A stretch of DNA of 34,287 bases from NCBI GenBank assembly GCA_022796315.1, contig JAAWIL010000002.1, positions 1-34,287 of the forward strand, read 5' to 3'. This DNA comes from Oscillibacter sp. (GTDB lineage: Bacteria > Bacillota > Clostridia > Oscillospirales > Oscillospiraceae). The translations under genes were made by a program, and so were the position numbers. This document shows positions 1 through 8,825 of the stretch, one piece after another. The stretch's first letter is position 1. Every line of letters starts with the position of its first letter. The notes under the pieces are model-generated. The model had not been told where the DNA came from, did no database searches, and saw nothing but the letters and a program-made list of their open reading frames with translations.

Positions 1-130
1 TCTTGGCGGCGTATTATCCGCCCTGACTGCGTTAAAAATCCTTGCCATCCGTCAGGATGCCTGCGGATTTTTGCCTTGCAGGGCAAAAAATCCACTCGCT
101 AATCCATACACGTCGAGATATTAAACAGGC
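1..130. repeat. Putative dispersed intergenic repeat with overlapping inverted repeats
   Basis: AAAAATCC (34-41) can pair with GGATTTTT (65-72), which also pairs with AAAAAATCC in GGATTTTTGCC-ttgca-GGGCAAAAAATCC (65-93). No convincing CDS. Confidence 0.35.
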
Positions 131-262
131 TCTTAGACAGAAACGATGCCGCACAAAGGAGAAACGGGATGAAAATAAACCATAGTTGAACCCCGGGTTC
201 TTTTGTGGTATACTGAAATCAGCCCGGTCAATCCGTCAAAGAATCATTATGGAGGAGATACG

Positions 263-676
263 ATGCTTGAAAAGATACCGTCTCAATCAATGATGAGTGA
301 ATTGCTTGGACCGCCTCTGTATGAGGTTTGGCAAGCGCTGTGCGCGGCGATTGAGGAACGATACGATGTGGAGCGGATCTGGAACATGGGCGGTAAGAAT
401 TGGACTTACGAGTACAAGTACCGCAGAGGCGGAAAGACGCTTTGCGCCTTATACGCAAAAGAGCATTGCGTTGGCTTCATGATCATTTTTGGAAAAGATG
501 AGCGGGCAAAATTGGAAGATATCAGGGAGACGCTTTCCGATACGGTGCGGAAACGGTATGATGAAGCCCAGACCTATCGTGATGGAAAGTGGGTCATGTT
601 TGAGCCGGAGGATACAGGGGAATTTGATGATTACATGAAGCTGCTGGCAGTCAAAAGAAAACCCAACCGGAAATAA
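263..676 (+). CDS. DUF3788-like small protein
   Basis: ATG at 263 preceded by GGAGGA (251-256). Sequence MLEKIPSQSMMSELLGPPLYEVWQAL...WTYEYKYRRGGKTLCALY resembles DUF3788. The ORF-track start at 203 has no RBS. Confidence 0.7.
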   Translation: MLEKIPSQSMMSELLGPPLYEVWQALCAAIEERYDVERIWNMGGKNWTYEYKYRRGGKTLCALYAKEHCVGFMIIFGKDERAKLEDIRETLSDTVRKRYDEAQTYRDGKWVMFEPEDTGEFDDYMKLLAVKRKPNRK

Positions 677-723
677 TACTGGTCATAGGGGAGGGGCTCC
701 CCGGGACCAAGGACCGCATCAAA

Positions 724-760
724 AGAGCGCGGGAAAACGTTCCTCGTTTTCCCGCGCTCT
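724..760 (-). terminator. Rho-independent terminator between convergent genes
   Basis: Perfect 16-bp stem AGAGCGCGGGAAAACG-ttcct-CGTTTTCCCGCGCTCT. The A-run at 721-724 gives a U-tract on the minus strand, downstream of the metallophosphoesterase gene. Confidence 0.8.
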
Positions 761-806
761 CCGCATATCGCTTCCCCGGACGTCTCAGGGGGGAGAACCG
801 GCCCGA

Positions 807-1532
807 TTACGCCCAGCGCAGAAGCGTCTCTTCCCCCAGGGGCAGAATATGATTGTGAATCCCCCGCAGCTGCGGAGCAATCAGCAGATCCTCGTGCATG
901 TGCCCGAAATACCACCGCTTGAACTGCGGCGCGCCGGAGAGGGACTGATACCAGTCCTCAAAGACCGCCGGCAGGCGGTAATCGTCCGGAATGGCTTTTT
1001 TCCGGGAGATGAACGCCCTGGCGGACAGGGGCGTCTCATGGGTGACCACATAGTGAATCTCATTCCGGTGCTCCATGAGCTGCTTCTGCCCGTATTCCAT
1101 CTCCTCCGGGGAGGGCTCCTCCGCCTGCCACCAGCTTTTGCCCGGCTCCCGCTGCTCCTGGTCCGTAGAGCGGGCGCCGCCAAAGGCAAAGAGGTTCGTT
1201 CCGTAAATGGAGTAGATCTCGCCCCGCATCAGGTGGTATACCTGGGGGCTCACCTGGTGGGCCCGCCCGCCGTTCCAGATCTGAACCGGGAACTGTTCCA
1301 GCAGGGCGTGGTTTTCGTGGTTCCCGTCCACAAAGGCGACGGTGCCGGGGAAGAGCTGCTGCAGGGTCTCCACGCGGCAGAGGTAGTCTTCGTCCCAGAC
1401 ATAGCCGGCGTCTCCGGCGATGATCAGAATATCGGAGTCATACAGGGCGTGGCGCTCGGCGAGGCCGAACAGGGGGGAGAAGGTTCCGTGTTTGTCGCCG
1501 GTAATCAAGATTCTTCCTGCCATGCCGCTCAC
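807..1532 (-). CDS. Metallophosphoesterase
   Basis: 241 aa with GDKHG, GDAGYVWD, GNHEN, VTHETP and FGHMHED motifs of calcineurin-like phosphoesterases. Confidence 0.85.
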   Translation of the reverse strand: MSGMAGRILITGDKHGTFSPLFGLAERHALYDSDILIIAGDAGYVWDEDYLCRVETLQQLFPGTVAFVDGNHENHALLEQFPVQIWNGGRAHQVSPQVYHLMRGEIYSIYGTNLFAFGGARSTDQEQREPGKSWWQAEEPSPEEMEYGQKQLMEHRNEIHYVVTHETPLSARAFISRKKAIPDDYRLPAVFEDWYQSLSGAPQFKRWYFGHMHEDLLIAPQLRGIHNHILPLGEETLLRWA

Positions 1533-2521
1533 GTGTGCCGCTCCTGTTTTTTACTTTTATATTTATAATGATAGACGCCGTTCCGCTCCTCTCGGGACAC
1601 CTGGCCGGAGAAGTACAGATATTGCAGGTGGGAGATGGCCTCGCCCGTGGCGAACCACTTCTGGGGAGCGGGGAACTCCTCCCAGTTCCTGCAGTCGATT
1701 TCCCAGGTCATGTCCCGGGCGACCGTGTAGGCGGTCTTCCACTCCTCCCCCAGGATCTGCACCACCTCGGCCAGGCGGTCCGTGTGGTGCCGGAAGAGCT
1801 CGCGGATGCGGGCGTACATATCCTCCACGGGGGTTCCGTGGGCCGTCAGCAGCTGCCGCACGTCCAGCTGCTCCACCTTTTTGAGGCTCTCCAGGTAGTC
1901 CTGAAGGGGGTTCTCGGAACTGAGCTCAATGCAGATATTCGGCGTAATGGTGCCCAGGATGTGGTCGCCGCAGAGCAGGATCTTCTTGTCCGCGTCGTAC
2001 AGGCACATGTGTCCCGGCGTGTGTCCGGGGGTGGCGATGACCTGGAGGTGATACCCGCCGTAGTGGAGCACGTCGCCCTCGTTGACGTAGGTGAAGTTCA
2101 CCCGGACGTCGTGGCAGTACTTTCTCCCGGGGTGGATGTCGGTGTTCCTGCCGAAGCCGGCCTTTGGGAAGCCGTACTTGATGAACAGGTCGTCCAGCAT
2201 CCGCCAATAGAGGTTGCCGGCCTCAAAGTTGATGAGCTCCCCGTCGGTCTCTCCGGCGTACAGCGTGCTGGACTCCGTGGAGAACTTGCCGATGAGCCCG
2301 CAGTGGTCGGAGTGCAGGTGGGTGATGAAGAGATCGGTCTGCGTGATGCCCAGCTCCCGGAAGGCGCCGCGCAGGGCCTCCTCACATTCGGGCCGGTTGA
2401 ATCCGGTATCAATCAGGAGATTTTTCTCTCCGGTGATGAGATAGGCGTTGATTTCCCGCAGGGGGTTGTTGGGCAGGGGCACGGTTTTCCGGTAAAGATT
2501 CTCTGCTATTTTGGTTAACAT
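1529..2521 (-). CDS. MBL-fold metallo-hydrolase
   Basis: 330 aa with THLHSDHCG, TPGHTPGH and LCGDHILG metallo-beta-lactamase motifs. Confidence 0.88.
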   Translation of the reverse strand: MLTKIAENLYRKTVPLPNNPLREINAYLITGEKNLLIDTGFNRPECEEALRGAFRELGITQTDLFITHLHSDHCGLIGKFSTESSTLYAGETDGELINFEAGNLYWRMLDDLFIKYGFPKAGFGRNTDIHPGRKYCHDVRVNFTYVNEGDVLHYGGYHLQVIATPGHTPGHMCLYDADKKILLCGDHILGTITPNICIELSSENPLQDYLESLKKVEQLDVRQLLTAHGTPVEDMYARIRELFRHHTDRLAEVVQILGEEWKTAYTVARDMTWEIDCRNWEEFPAPQKWFATGEAISHLQYLYFSGQVSREERNGVYHYKYKSKKQERHT

Positions 2522-2739
2522 GGTGTGTTCCTCCTCCTGGATGTCCCCGTGCCCCTGTCGGGCAGGCGGCAGGGGGAGCCTTGGTATTTTGCAGTCTGTT
2601 TCTAATAGTAGCGTAAAAAGCGGGACTTGTACAGAGATCCGGCCTATAAATAAAATTTTATCAAGGAAGAGTACCCTGGAGGCGTACCAAAATACGCATT
2701 TCCCAATGGTTCTGCCGCCCGTCCTCCCCCGGCCCCTGA

Positions 2740-3190
2740 CAGACCGGATCTCCCTTCGGAGGGGCGGCAGATTGCCGCCCCTACAGAACCCAATCTCCCA
2801 GCGGGACGCGCCGTATAGTCACCGCAGGGGCCGTAAAACGGCCTGGCTTTGCCCGCCTTGAACCTCGGGCGCCCGATGTTCAAGTGGCTTGACGAGAAAC
2901 GCCCTCCTGACGAAAAAACATCCGCCCCGGGGGGGCGGATGTCAGGCTGTCGAAAAAGTGTTTTCGACAGCCTGCGCAAGTTTTCAGAACTTTTTTAAAG
3001 TTCTGAAAACTTATGATTTGAATGGCGCAGGGAACCCTTCCTGGGTTCATCTCCACGCTAAGAGCCGCCGCGAGCGGCGGTTGCGCTCCGAAACGCGCCT
3101 GCGGGCGCAGCCGCACACACCCCTCCTTCCCGGCAAAGGAATCTCCCCCGTTTTTCGACAAGCTGACATCCGCCCCGGCGGGGCGGATGT
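2740..3190. repeat. Palindrome-rich intergenic element with inverted repeats (MITE-like)
   Basis: Inverted repeats GGGGCGGATGTCAGGCTGTCGAAAAA (2932-2957) and TTTTTCGACAAGCTGACATCCGCCCC (3151-3176) match at 24/26. Perfect hairpins at 2760-2782, 2829-2843, 2918-2942, 2943-2974, 2978-3012, 3032-3048 and 3166-3190. Confidence 0.7.
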
Positions 3191-3195
3191 TTCGC

Positions 3196-4401
3196 TTAGT
3201 TCCGAGGCAGCGCCTGAATGGCGGCGGCCAGACGCTCTGCCGCCAGGGGGAACATCTCCCGGGAGGCCGCCAGGTTCACCCGGATATGGACGTCCCGGCG
3301 GGCGGTCTCGCCCTCGGGCCAGAACCAGAAGCCATAGTCCACCGCCAGCCGGGCCTGGTCCCGGACCACCGGGATCAGCTGCTCCGCCGTGAGATAGGCG
3401 GACAGGTCCACCCAGGCCAGATACGTGCTCTCCAGCGGCGCCACGCGCAGCTCCGGCAGGGCCCGGAGCAGGGCGTCCCGGAAGCACGCGTAGTTGCCCT
3501 GCAGGTAGACCAGCAGCTCGTCCAGCCAGGGCCCGCCCTGGGCGTAGCCGGCCTCCGCCGCCACGTAGCCCAGGGAGGAGCCGCCGGAGACCCGGAGGGT
3601 TTTCACGTAGGCGTCAAAGGCGCCGCGCAGGGCCTTGTTGGGGATGACGGCGAAGGAGTTCTGAAGCCCCGCGATATTAAAGGTCTTGGAGGCGGCGGTC
3701 AGCATGACCATCCGGTCCAGATACTCCTGGAACCGCAGGGAGGAGAGATGGGTGTACCCCTGGTAGACCAGGTCCTGGTGGATCTCGTCGCTGATGAGCA
3801 GCACGCCGTGCCGCTTGCAGAGATCCAGGATTCCCAGCAGCTCCGCCTCCCGCCAGACGTGGGCCACGGGGTTGTGGGGGGAGCACAGGATCAGCGCCTG
3901 GACCTGCTGGCTCCGGACCTGTTCCTCCAGATCCTCCAGGTCCACCGTGTAGCCGCCGTCCGGGGCGGCGGCCAGCTCGCTGCACACCAGGCGGCGGCCC
4001 GTGTTCTGGATGACCTCCATAAAGGGGTAGTAGCAGGGCGTCAGGATGGCCACGGCATCGCCGGGGGACGTGAGGGAGCTCAGAACCCAGGCCAGCCCCG
4101 CCACCACGCCGGGGGTGAACCGCAGCCACTCCCGCCGGACCTCCGTGCTGTGGCGCTGTTTCTCCCAGGCGATGAAGGCGTCATAGTAGGAGTCCGGGGG
4201 CGCGTAGTAGCCGAAGATCCCGTGGTCCACGGCCCTGCGCAGGGCCTCGGAGATGCAGGGCGGGGAGGGGAAGTCCATGTCCGCCACCCACAGGGGGAGC
4301 AGATCCTCCCGGCCGTATTTGCCGCCCAGGGTATCCCACTTCACGCTGTTGGTGTGCCTGCGGTCGGGGAGCAGAGCGGGGTTAAAGAAACGATGATCCA
4401 T
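3196..4401 (-). CDS. MalY/PatB-family PLP-dependent aminotransferase (cystathionine beta-lyase-like)
   Basis: 401 aa: KWD near the N-terminus, LPLWVADMDFPSPP, LCSPHNPVAHVW, ISDEIHQDLVY, AASKTFNIAGLQNSF (PLP-lysine region). Confidence 0.9.
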   Translation of the reverse strand: MDHRFFNPALLPDRRHTNSVKWDTLGGKYGREDLLPLWVADMDFPSPPCISEALRRAVDHGIFGYYAPPDSYYDAFIAWEKQRHSTEVRREWLRFTPGVVAGLAWVLSSLTSPGDAVAILTPCYYPFMEVIQNTGRRLVCSELAAAPDGGYTVDLEDLEEQVRSQQVQALILCSPHNPVAHVWREAELLGILDLCKRHGVLLISDEIHQDLVYQGYTHLSSLRFQEYLDRMVMLTAASKTFNIAGLQNSFAVIPNKALRGAFDAYVKTLRVSGGSSLGYVAAEAGYAQGGPWLDELLVYLQGNYACFRDALLRALPELRVAPLESTYLAWVDLSAYLTAEQLIPVVRDQARLAVDYGFWFWPEGETARRDVHIRVNLAASREMFPLAAERLAAAIQALPRN

Positions 4402-4540
4402 AGTGTCCTCCGGTCCGGGCGCGGACTTCCGCGCCCAAATTCATATTGTTGGATGCGCATGTCTGCGGGAACGTCAAAATTGACCGATGCCTGAGCACGC
4501 CGGCGGCTGGGGCGGCTGCCGGCGTGTCCTCCGCGATGGC

Positions 4541-4569
4541 AGTATACTTTGTCTGAATCCATTTGACAA
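4541..4569 (-). promoter_or_regulatory. Putative sigma-A promoter for the aminotransferase gene
   Basis: Minus-strand TTGTCA, 17-bp spacer, TATACT, about 140 bp upstream of the start at 4401. Confidence 0.55.
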
Positions 4570-4723
4570 GAAGGAGAAGCTGGCATGAAAAAGCGGTTCA
4601 CCACGATCCGCCGCCTGCCGGACATGGGGATGGCCCCCAACCGGAACCCCTCCCACGGGCTGAACCCAAACTGCGGCACGATCAAGCCCTGCGCCGTGAA
4701 GTGCCGGGGTAGGGCCGCGCGGC

Positions 4724-5653
4724 TCAGCCCTGTTCCGGCGGCGCGGGGGACGCGGGGACCTCGCCCCAGCCCCGGACCAGCCGCTGGAAATCCTCCGGCA
4801 GGGGGGCGGTGAGGCGCAGGAGCTCCCCGGTGACGGGGTGGGTGAGGTCCAGCGCGTAGGAGTGCAGGGCGGGCCGGGGGATCAGGTCCGGGTCCTCGGT
4901 GCCGTAGAGCCAGTCTCCGGCCAGGGGACAGCCCAGGGAGGCCATGTGGAGCCGCAGCTGGTGGGTGCGGCCGGTCTCCGGCGTCAGCTTCAGCAAAGAC
5001 AGTCCCGGCCCCCCGGCCAGGACCTCGTAGTGGGTGACGGCGGGAGCGCCGTCGGAGCGGATGCGCCGGCGGACCGTGGAGGTCTCGTCCCGGCCGATGG
5101 GGGCGTCGATGGTGCCCCGCTCCGGGGAGGGGCGTCCCAGGCAGACGGCCCGGTATTCCCGGCGGAACCGGCCGGTGTGGAGGGCCCGCCGCAGCTGGTC
5201 GTGGATGTAGCCGCTCTTCGCCACGATCATCAGCCCCGTGGTGCCCTTGTCCAGCCGGTTGGCGGGGTGGAAGAGGAAGTCTGCGCCCCGGGTCCAGGCC
5301 AGGGCCCCGGCCACCGTGGGCGTGCCGGGGAGGAAGTTGGAGGCGTGGGCCGTCATGCCGGCGGGCTTGTTCACCGCCAGCAGGTGGCCGTCCTCCCAGA
5401 GCACCGGCAGAGGCCAGTCCCCCGGGGTGATGACGGACCGGGGAGGCCGCTGGTCCCCGGTCTCCACCGTCAAAATGTCCCCGGCGTGGAGGAGGTCGAT
5501 GGTCCTGGCCCGCTGTCCGTTCACCAGGATGCCGGTCTCCGCCCGGGTGAGCCGGGAGATGGCCCGGGAGGAGAAATGGAGCCGGGCCTTCAGGATGTGC
5601 CGGACGGAGGAGCCCTCCTCTGCCGGCGTGATGATTCTTGTGATGGTTTCCAC
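4724..5653 (-). CDS. RluA-family pseudouridine synthase
   Basis: 309 aa: S4-like N-terminus (LHFSSRAISRLTRAETGILVNGQ), NKPAGMTAH, HPANRLDKGTTGLMIVAKS, ETGRTHQLRLHMASLGCPLAGDWLYG. Confidence 0.92.
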   Translation of the reverse strand: METITRIITPAEEGSSVRHILKARLHFSSRAISRLTRAETGILVNGQRARTIDLLHAGDILTVETGDQRPPRSVITPGDWPLPVLWEDGHLLAVNKPAGMTAHASNFLPGTPTVAGALAWTRGADFLFHPANRLDKGTTGLMIVAKSGYIHDQLRRALHTGRFRREYRAVCLGRPSPERGTIDAPIGRDETSTVRRRIRSDGAPAVTHYEVLAGGPGLSLLKLTPETGRTHQLRLHMASLGCPLAGDWLYGTEDPDLIPRPALHSYALDLTHPVTGELLRLTAPLPEDFQRLVRGWGEVPASPAPPEQG

Positions 5654-5783
5654 GGAGTATCCCGCCTTTCCCCTTCAGCATAGCATAAGATCGGGCCTGT
5701 GACCAGACACTCTTTTTTGCATAATTCCCTCCTCCGGGAAAACACTACCTCCATACCAATTTTTTTGAGGAGGTTCGATCACC

Positions 5784-6767
5784 TTGAGGAAGCAGTTTGT
5801 GAGACAGATGGCCGTGCTGGCCCTGGCGGCGGTGATGCTGTCCGGCAGCGCCTCGGCGCTGTTTGGCAAAAAAACCGCCCCGGCAGAGCCGGAGGAGGGA
5901 GCGCCCACCGTGCGGGACATTGAGATCCGCACCTATAAGGACATCCCCTATGAGGCCCACTTCCTGGGCTCCGACAGCGAGGGGGACGACATGACCTTCG
6001 CGGTGGTGGAGGAGCCGAAGAAGGGCGCCGTCGCCATTGACGGGGTGAACTTCATTTACACGCCCAAGGAGGGCGCCACGGGCAACGACCGCTTCACCTA
6101 CGCCGCCACCGACAGCGCCGGACACGTCTCGACGCCCGCCGTGGTCACGGTGACCATTGAAAAGATCCGCTCCGGCGTCACCTATGCCGACACCGGCGAT
6201 TCCGCCGCCGCGGCCGCCGCCCAGTACCTGGCGGAGGCGGGGATCTTTACGGGGTCGAAGCTGGGGGAACAGTACTGCTTTGAACCGGACCGGCAGGTCT
6301 CCCGGGGCGAATTTCTGGCCATGGTGATGGAGATGGCGGACCGGGAGGTCACGCCCGTGACCATGACCGGCTTCAGCGACGATGAGAGCATCCCAACTTG
6401 GGCCAAGGCCTACGCCGCCGCCGCGGTGACGGACGGCATCATCCAGGGGAAGCGGGCCAGCGGCGGCGCCGCGTTCCGGGGTCAGGAGCCCATCACCTTC
6501 AACGAGGCCGCCACGGTGCTGAACCGGGTGCTGAACCTGGGGGATGTGGACCTGGATGTGTGGTACGCGGACCGGGAGGCGGTTCCCTCCTGGGCGGCCC
6601 AGGCCGTGGGCAACATGGAGGCCTTCAGCGTTCTGGCCGCCGGCAGCTTCGGCAGCCAGACCATGGAGCAGGCGGTGACCCGGGCCGGCGCCGCCCAAAT
6701 GCTCTCCGCCGCGCACGTCCTGCTGTCCGGCGACGAGAAGACCGGGGTCCTCAGTTGGAGGAAATGA
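5784..6767 (+). CDS. Secreted protein with an Ig/cadherin-like module and S-layer homology (SLH) repeats
   Basis: TTG start with GAGGAGGT upstream; signal peptide MRKQFVRQMAVLALAAVMLSGSASA; GATGNDRFTYAATDSAGHVSTPAVVTVTI module; SLH-like AAAQYLAEAGIFTG...QVSRGEFLAMVMEMA and TWAKAYAAAAVTDGIIQG repeats. Confidence 0.75.
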   Translation: MRKQFVRQMAVLALAAVMLSGSASALFGKKTAPAEPEEGAPTVRDIEIRTYKDIPYEAHFLGSDSEGDDMTFAVVEEPKKGAVAIDGVNFIYTPKEGATGNDRFTYAATDSAGHVSTPAVVTVTIEKIRSGVTYADTGDSAAAAAAQYLAEAGIFTGSKLGEQYCFEPDRQVSRGEFLAMVMEMADREVTPVTMTGFSDDESIPTWAKAYAAAAVTDGIIQGKRASGGAAFRGQEPITFNEAATVLNRVLNLGDVDLDVWYADREAVPSWAAQAVGNMEAFSVLAAGSFGSQTMEQAVTRAGAAQMLSAAHVLLSGDEKTGVLSWRK

Positions 6768-6773
6768 CGAAAC

Positions 6774-6805
6774 GGGGGCCGTTTTTCCGGAGGGGAACGG
6801 CCCCC
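6774..6805 (+). terminator. Terminator-like hairpin after the SLH gene
   Basis: GGGGGCCGTT-N12-AACGGCCCCC, 6 bp after the stop; no U-tract. Confidence 0.5.
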
Positions 6806-7148
6806 CCTTCCGCCTGAAAATGCAAAAGCGCGCCTTCGGTCCTGCAAAAGGGGGTTCCTGCCGCAGACGGGCGCATATTCCGCGTTTCATGGGAAAATCC
6901 GGCGGATTAAGAAAGATTTGACAGGCCGAACGTTTTTCTTTTCACATAGAAATCAGTAAAAATTCTTTCGCCGGCATTGGGAATATCAGGGATCCGCAAA
7001 TTTTTGACGTGTTCTTTTTCGGCGGAAAACCCCGAAAATTTTATCGGATCTTGTAAAATTCCGGAGAAATATTGCAAATAAGGAAGCGTGATGAAAAAAA
7101 CAAAAGGGCGGTTTGGAAAAAAACTTACTAGGTTTATAGATTTTTTAC

Positions 7149-7177
7149 TTGCATTTTCGCCCACGATGGATCATAAT
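7149..7177 (+). promoter_or_regulatory. Putative sigma-A promoter of the flagellar operon
   Basis: TTGCAT (7149-7154), 17 bp, CATAAT (7172-7177), in an AT-rich intergenic region upstream of flgB. Confidence 0.5.
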
Positions 7178-7184
7178 AAGGCAT

Positions 7185-7414
7185 GAATGAAAGACAGGTT
7201 CGCCAAGCGGATCTGCCGGCGGCACCAGAGAGCGCAGGGAAGCACACTCCGCCGTAAAGAGGCAACAGGGGTTGTGTGGTGTGCCACAGGAGCGGTGCGG
7301 CGGGAAACGTACTGCTTTTGAGGCACTTTGTCGTCCCTGTATCAAGTTTGCGCGCTGTTTTCCTGGGCGCGGAGCCCGGGCCGGCGCGGAAGAGAAGCGC
7401 AGAGGGAGGTTTCT
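7185..7414 (+). promoter_or_regulatory. Structured 5' leader of the flgB operon
   Basis: About 230 nt with no clear CDS. CCGCCG (7249-7254) can pair with CGGCGG at 7217-7222 or 7298-7303. GCACAC (7242-7247) can pair with GTGTGC (7279-7284). Confidence 0.4.
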
Positions 7415-7798
7415 ATGGATTTTTTGTCGAGCAACTCCTTTATGATGCTGGAGAAGTCCATGGGTTTTTTGTGGACCAAGCAGGCGTCGATCCTGGATAA
7501 TATTGCCAACGCCGAGACGCCCGGCTACAAGCCGAAGGTGGTCACCTTTGAGGAGAGCCTCCGGGGCAGCCTGGAGCGGGCCCGGCTTTCCGCCACGCCC
7601 CGGTCCAAGATCCGCAGGATCCTGGAGGAGAGCGAGTTCGCCGTGGAGGACCAGCTGGAGAGCACCCGGATGGACGACAACGGCGTGAACGTCACGGAGC
7701 AGAGCATCGAGATGATCCGGAACGCCTACCAGATCCAGTACGTACAGCGGGCCATCAGCAGCGATCTGAACATCCTGCGGGCCGCGATCCAGGGCTGA
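7415..7798 (+). CDS. flgB: Flagellar basal-body rod protein FlgB
   Basis: ATG with GAGGGAGGT RBS; ASILDNIANAETPGYKPK and C-terminal NVTEQSIEMIRNAYQIQYVQRAISSDLNILRAAIQG. Confidence 0.95.
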   Translation: MDFLSSNSFMMLEKSMGFLWTKQASILDNIANAETPGYKPKVVTFEESLRGSLERARLSATPRSKIRRILEESEFAVEDQLESTRMDDNGVNVTEQSIEMIRNAYQIQYVQRAISSDLNILRAAIQG

Positions 7799-7910
7799 GG
7801 CGGCCTGACGGATTTTGCGGGTTTCTCATGAGTATCACCGGCTGATTTCTCTGGGGAATTTTGGTTTTTGACAGAGCGCCGGCGGTGTCCGGCGGGAAGG
7901 AGAGCGTCCC

Positions 7911-8375
7911 ATGGCATTTTTGAGTTCCATCAATATCGTGGCCTCCGGCATGACGGCCCAACAGCTCCGGCTGGATGTCGTCTCGGAGAACATTACCAAC
8001 TCCACCACCACCCGCACCGAGGGAGGAGACGGCGCCTACCGCAGGAAGATGGTGGTTTTCCAGTCCGTGTCCGATAAGGACACCTTCCGCCAGGCGATGG
8101 CCAGGGCCGGCAGCGGCATGGCCGCCAACAAAGGCTTTGAGAACGCCGGCGGCGTGCGGGTCACCCAGATTGTGGATGACCCCTCTCCCATGAAGCTGGT
8201 GTACGATCCCACCCACCCGGACGCCAACGAGGAGGGCTATGTCGAGATGCCCAACGTGGACACGGTGAAGGAGATCACCGATGCCATGGCGGCCACTCAG
8301 GCCTTCTCCGCCAATGTGACAGCGTTCAACGCACTCAAGAGCGTGCTGTCCAGCGGGCTGGAGATTGGGCGGTAA
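7911..8375 (+). CDS. flgC: Flagellar basal-body rod protein FlgC
   Basis: INIVASGMTAQQLRLDVVSENITNSTTTRTEGGDGAYRRK; C-terminal VEMPNVDTVKEITDAMAATQAFSANVTAFNALKS. Confidence 0.95.
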   Translation: MAFLSSINIVASGMTAQQLRLDVVSENITNSTTTRTEGGDGAYRRKMVVFQSVSDKDTFRQAMARAGSGMAANKGFENAGGVRVTQIVDDPSPMKLVYDPTHPDANEEGYVEMPNVDTVKEITDAMAATQAFSANVTAFNALKSVLSSGLEIGR

Positions 8376-8402
8376 GCAGGCGGAAAGGAGACGTGAGGAA
8401 TC

Positions 8403-8720
8403 ATGGCACCCATTGAACAGCTGACGCCGCTGGCCGGAATCAACCCGGTCACCGGCGAGAAGGTACATAAGACAGGGACTCTGGCAGACGCGGCGGGACA
8501 GAGCGTGTTCGGCAGCATTTTCCAGTCCGCGATTGACAATGTAAAACAGACGGACGCACAGAAGACGCAGGCCCAGTACCTGCTGTCCACCGGCCAGCTG
8601 GATAACCCCGCGGTGCTGGGGATTTATTCCACCAAGGCGGAGCTGGCGTCGAATCTTCTGATTCAGCTGCGCAACAAGGCGCTGGACGCCTACTCTGAGC
8701 TGACGAGGATCAGTTTGTAA
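8403..8720 (+). CDS. fliE: Flagellar hook-basal body complex protein FliE
   Basis: 105 aa; position between flgC and fliF; C-terminal ASNLLIQLRNKALDAYSELTRISL. Confidence 0.9.
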   Translation: MAPIEQLTPLAGINPVTGEKVHKTGTLADAAGQSVFGSIFQSAIDNVKQTDAQKTQAQYLLSTGQLDNPAVLGIYSTKAELASNLLIQLRNKALDAYSELTRISL

Positions 8721-8825
8721 CGGAACAGAAACAATGGGGGCGCATCCCCCATTGTTTCCGTCTGAATAGACGGAGGACTTTCGTGAATTGAGATCCGCGG
8801 CAGCGGTGAGAGGAGGTGGCAGCGG

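Noticed and set aside
3022-4494. 490-aa plus-strand ORF antisense to the aminotransferase
   Set aside because: G/Q/P/R-rich shadow ORF; the minus-strand aminotransferase has clear motifs.
4585-4812. 75-aa plus ORF with an AAGGAG-like RBS (MKKRFTTIRRLPDMG...)
   Set aside because: RBS is plausible, but the second half is antisense to rluA and P/R/G-rich; no family recognised. Not enough to call a gene.
4341-5681. 446-aa minus-strand ORF overlapping the RluA gene
   Set aside because: P/R/G-rich frame-shifted reading of rluA.
7185-7414. c-di-GMP-I (GEMM) or c-di-GMP-II riboswitch call
   Set aside because: Leader context fits, but I could not match the conserved core sequences; kept only as an unassigned structured leader.
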